From: Acidobacteriota bacterium
Lineage (GTDB): Bacteria; Acidobacteriota; Terriglobia; Terriglobales; Acidobacteriaceae
DNA: 32,768 bases
Assembly (NCBI GenBank): GCA_021781795.1
Contig: JAJXWA010000026.1
Span: 1 to 32,768 of the forward strand
Direction: 5' to 3'
The notes under the pieces are model-generated. The model searched no databases. It was given only the letters and a program-made list of their open reading frames with translations, and was not told where the DNA came from. This document shows positions 30,934 to 32,768 of the stretch, one piece after another. A program made the position numbers and the translations under genes. Position 1 is the stretch's first letter. Every line of letters begins with the position of its first letter.

Positions 30934-31961
30934 TGGAAGCACTGGAGCGGTATCTGGAAGCGGTGGGACGGCATTTGCGCGGCGGGCGGCGCGAGGACAT
31001 TGTGGCGGAGCTGCGGGCGAACCTGGAAGCGCAACTCGACGACAAGCAGGCGGAGCTGGGACGGCCGCTAACGACGCAGGAGGCGGAAGCGTGGCTGAAG
31101 CAACTGGGGGCTCCGCTGCAGATGGCGGCTCGGTACCAGGCACAGCGGTATTTGATTGGGCCGGAGATCTTTCCCATCTATTGGCTGGTGATGGAGCGGG
31201 CGCTGGGCTGGGCAGCGGTCATCTACGCGGTTGTGAGCCTGGTGCTACTGGCGACGGAGACGCCGAATGCGCAAAGCGTGGTGGATGCGCTGGTGCGGCT
31301 GCCGGGGGTGCTGCTGTGGGTGGCGGCATGGGTGACGCTGATTTTTGCGCTGATTGAGTATGGGGCGGCGCGCGATCCGCAAAAGTGGCAGGGCCTGGCG
31401 GAACAAGCGGCGTGCTTTCCGAAGGCCGAGTTTGCGGCCCGGCAGCGGAGCGGGCGGCATGGCAAGCGCAGGAGGACGCTTGCCCATGCGGTGGCGGAGG
31501 CGGTGTTTGGATTTCTTTTTCTGGTGTGGCTGCTGCTGATTCCGCAGCACCCATGGCTGATGATGGGGCCGGGCGCGGCGGTGTGGAAAGCTTTGCCGTA
31601 TGCGCTTGCGCCGGTGTGGATGACGTTCTACTGGTGGGTGGTGGCGGCACATGCTGTGCAGCTTGCATGGCTGTGCGTGGAGCTGGCGCGAGGAACGTGG
31701 CAGAAGAAGCGCGGGCTGCGGCTTGTGGTGGTCAAGGCGATCGAACTGATTCCCATCAATGTGCTGCTGTATGCGCCGGGGCAGGTGCTGCTGGTGCTGC
31801 GCGATCCGGGGCGGGATGGAGCGCGGCTGAGCGCCACGCTGAACGGATGGAATGAGGGGCTGCACAAGGCGGTGCTGGTGATTGCGATTCTGGTGGCGGC
31901 GCAGATTGTGTGGACGCTGGTGAACCTGGTGTGGATGCGCGGGCGAGGTGAGGCGAAGTAA
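30933..31961 (+). CDS. HAAS-domain membrane protein paired with PadR
   Basis: The 342-residue protein begins with an alpha-helical HAAS (formerly DUF1700-like) domain (1-75: EALERYLEAVGRHLRGGRREDIVAELRANLEAQLDDKQAEL). About six membrane helices follow (near 88-108, 121-142, 188-204, 219-248, 265-285 and 312-334). HAAS proteins coupled to PadR are thought to sense membrane or envelope stress and act on the regulator. ATG 30933 overlaps the padR stop by one base; a GTG at 30930 is alternative. A strong terminator follows 37 bp downstream. Confidence 0.82.
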   Translation: MEALERYLEAVGRHLRGGRREDIVAELRANLEAQLDDKQAELGRPLTTQEAEAWLKQLGAPLQMAARYQAQRYLIGPEIFPIYWLVMERALGWAAVIYAVVSLVLLATETPNAQSVVDALVRLPGVLLWVAAWVTLIFALIEYGAARDPQKWQGLAEQAACFPKAEFAARQRSGRHGKRRRTLAHAVAEAVFGFLFLVWLLLIPQHPWLMMGPGAAVWKALPYALAPVWMTFYWWVVAAHAVQLAWLCVELARGTWQKKRGLRLVVVKAIELIPINVLLYAPGQVLLVLRDPGRDGARLSATLNGWNEGLHKAVLVIAILVAAQIVWTLVNLVWMRGRGEAK

Positions 31962-31997
31962 GGGCTGCGTAGTGGCTGTACGGAGTTGGGCAATGAG

Positions 31998-32028
31998 AAG
32001 GGGCATTCTCACGGAGAGAATGCCCCTT
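31998..32028. terminator. Bidirectional intrinsic terminator between HAAS gene and frr
   Basis: AAGGGGCATTCTC and GAGAATGCCCCTT form a perfect 13-bp stem around the 5-nt loop ACGGA. The flanks have only short T runs on either strand, but the symmetry and position between convergent genes make it the likely shared terminator. Confidence 0.85.
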
Positions 32029-32096
32029 TCAGCGTTTGCGACTGCGAACCGGGGTGCTCGGTTCCCGATTGCGCGCGATGCCTGCTGCGTGCGCAA

Positions 32097-32684
32097 TCAG
32101 ACCTGCATGACTTCGGCTTCTTTTCTGCGGCTGAGATCTTCCATGCGGCGAATCTCTTCGTCGGTCATCTTCTGGACTTCTTCGAGGGCGCGCTTCTCCT
32201 CGTCTTCGCTAATCTTCTTTTCTTTGGCCAGCTTTTTGAGGGCGTCGTTGCCGTCGCGGCGGACGTTGCGGATGGAGGTGCGATGGTCTTCGAGGACCTT
32301 GTGGACGTGCTTGACGACCTCGCGGCGGCGCTCTTCCGTCATGGGCGGCACGGGGACGCGGATGACCTTGCCGTCGGATTGCGGATTGAAGCCGAGGTCG
32401 GAGGTTCGGAGGGCCTTGTCAATCTCGGTCGCAATGCTGGGGTCCCATGGCTGGATCAGGATGAGCTGGGGCTCGGGCGCGGAGACCTGCGCGACCTGGG
32501 CGATGGGCGTGGGCGTGCCGTAGTAGTCGATTTTTACGGAGTCGAGCATGTGGGCGCTGGCGCGGCCGGTGCGGGTGGAGGCCAGGTTGGACTGGAAACC
32601 TGCGACGGCCTGATCCATGCGACGCCGGATGTCGGCGGAGAGTTCTTTGAGAGCGGGAATGCTTGCCATGATGGAGCCTGCCAT
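32097..32684 (-). CDS. frr: Ribosome recycling factor
   Basis: RRF splits post-termination ribosomes with EF-G. The 195-residue protein shows the family core: RMDQAVAGFQSNLASTRTGRA, PQLILIQPWDPS, IRVPVPPMTEERRREVVK, HRTSIRNVRRDGNDALKKL and a C-terminal EVQKMTDEEIRRMEDLSRRKE. ATG 32684 is chosen because GAGGA lies 8 bp upstream; ATG 32669 gives a more typical N-terminus and also fits. pyrH, its usual neighbour, would lie outside the window. A small inverted repeat (TGGCA/TGCCA, 32703-32715) lies in its leader. Confidence 0.96.
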   Translation of the reverse strand: MAGSIMASIPALKELSADIRRRMDQAVAGFQSNLASTRTGRASAHMLDSVKIDYYGTPTPIAQVAQVSAPEPQLILIQPWDPSIATEIDKALRTSDLGFNPQSDGKVIRVPVPPMTEERRREVVKHVHKVLEDHRTSIRNVRRDGNDALKKLAKEKKISEDEEKRALEEVQKMTDEEIRRMEDLSRRKEAEVMQV

Positions 32685-32768
32685 AACGATCGTCCTCACT
32701 GATGGCAAAGTGCCAACGGCTATTCTACAGAATCTGACGCGAGAGGGTGTGCGGGGTGAGAGCGGCTC

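Overview
This window is a GC-rich (estimated low 60s % GC), gene-dense bacterial chromosome segment. The mix suggests an Acidobacteriota relative (Terriglobia/Acidobacteriaceae type): many Tat- or Sec-exported sugar and sulfate-ester enzymes, multiheme cytochromes fused to TPRs, PadR/HAAS pairs, DinB/DUF1569 proteins and REP-like hairpins. This placement is inference from gene content, not from a marker gene.

Layout. 1-190: the 3' end of an IS1595-type insertion sequence. 240-3829: an amidotransferase-like hydrolase, then rsmG-parA-parB, with two perfect parS palindromes and DnaA-box-like words between rsmG and parA; this is a probable chromosome-partition locus and possibly near oriC. 3830-4210: no gene, but a heptamer repeat and REP-like hairpins. 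4211-6800: an exported redox module (Tat-secreted DsrE-like protein, orphan periplasmic binding protein, TsdA-like dihaem cytochrome). 6873-9965: a Tat-exported TIM-barrel isomerase convergent with a secreted prolyl oligopeptidase. 10099-12553: rhodanese and a seven-haem cytochrome with a TPR tail. 12563-15179: gluQ, a DinB-family protein and a flavin amine oxidase-like protein. 15360-17430: a sulfatase and a universal stress protein. 17571-21092: an M20 amidohydrolase, a TRIC-like channel and an exported GH1 protein whose catalytic acid/base Glu is replaced by Met.

21258-25533 is an accessory stretch: a small membrane protein behind a truncated reading frame, a RAYT transposase bracketed by two nearly identical inverted REP hairpins, an RNase T2 lipoprotein, a DUF1569 protein and a DUF2252 protein, with further REP-like hairpins in most gaps. 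25534-28932: a hydroxypyruvate-isomerase-like protein, a DUF4440 protein, a UmuC-like Y-family polymerase and small membrane proteins. 28942-32684: a secreted M48 metalloprotease divergent from a padR-HAAS operon with two palindromes at its promoter, then a strong bidirectional terminator and frr on the minus strand.

The most notable signals are the catalytically altered GH1 (NEP to NMP, NFEW to NFQW), the DsrE-like/binding protein/TsdA-like cluster, the complete REP-RAYT-REP unit with related hairpins nearby, and the parS/DnaA-like intergenic region. No CRISPR array, rRNA or tRNA was recognised.
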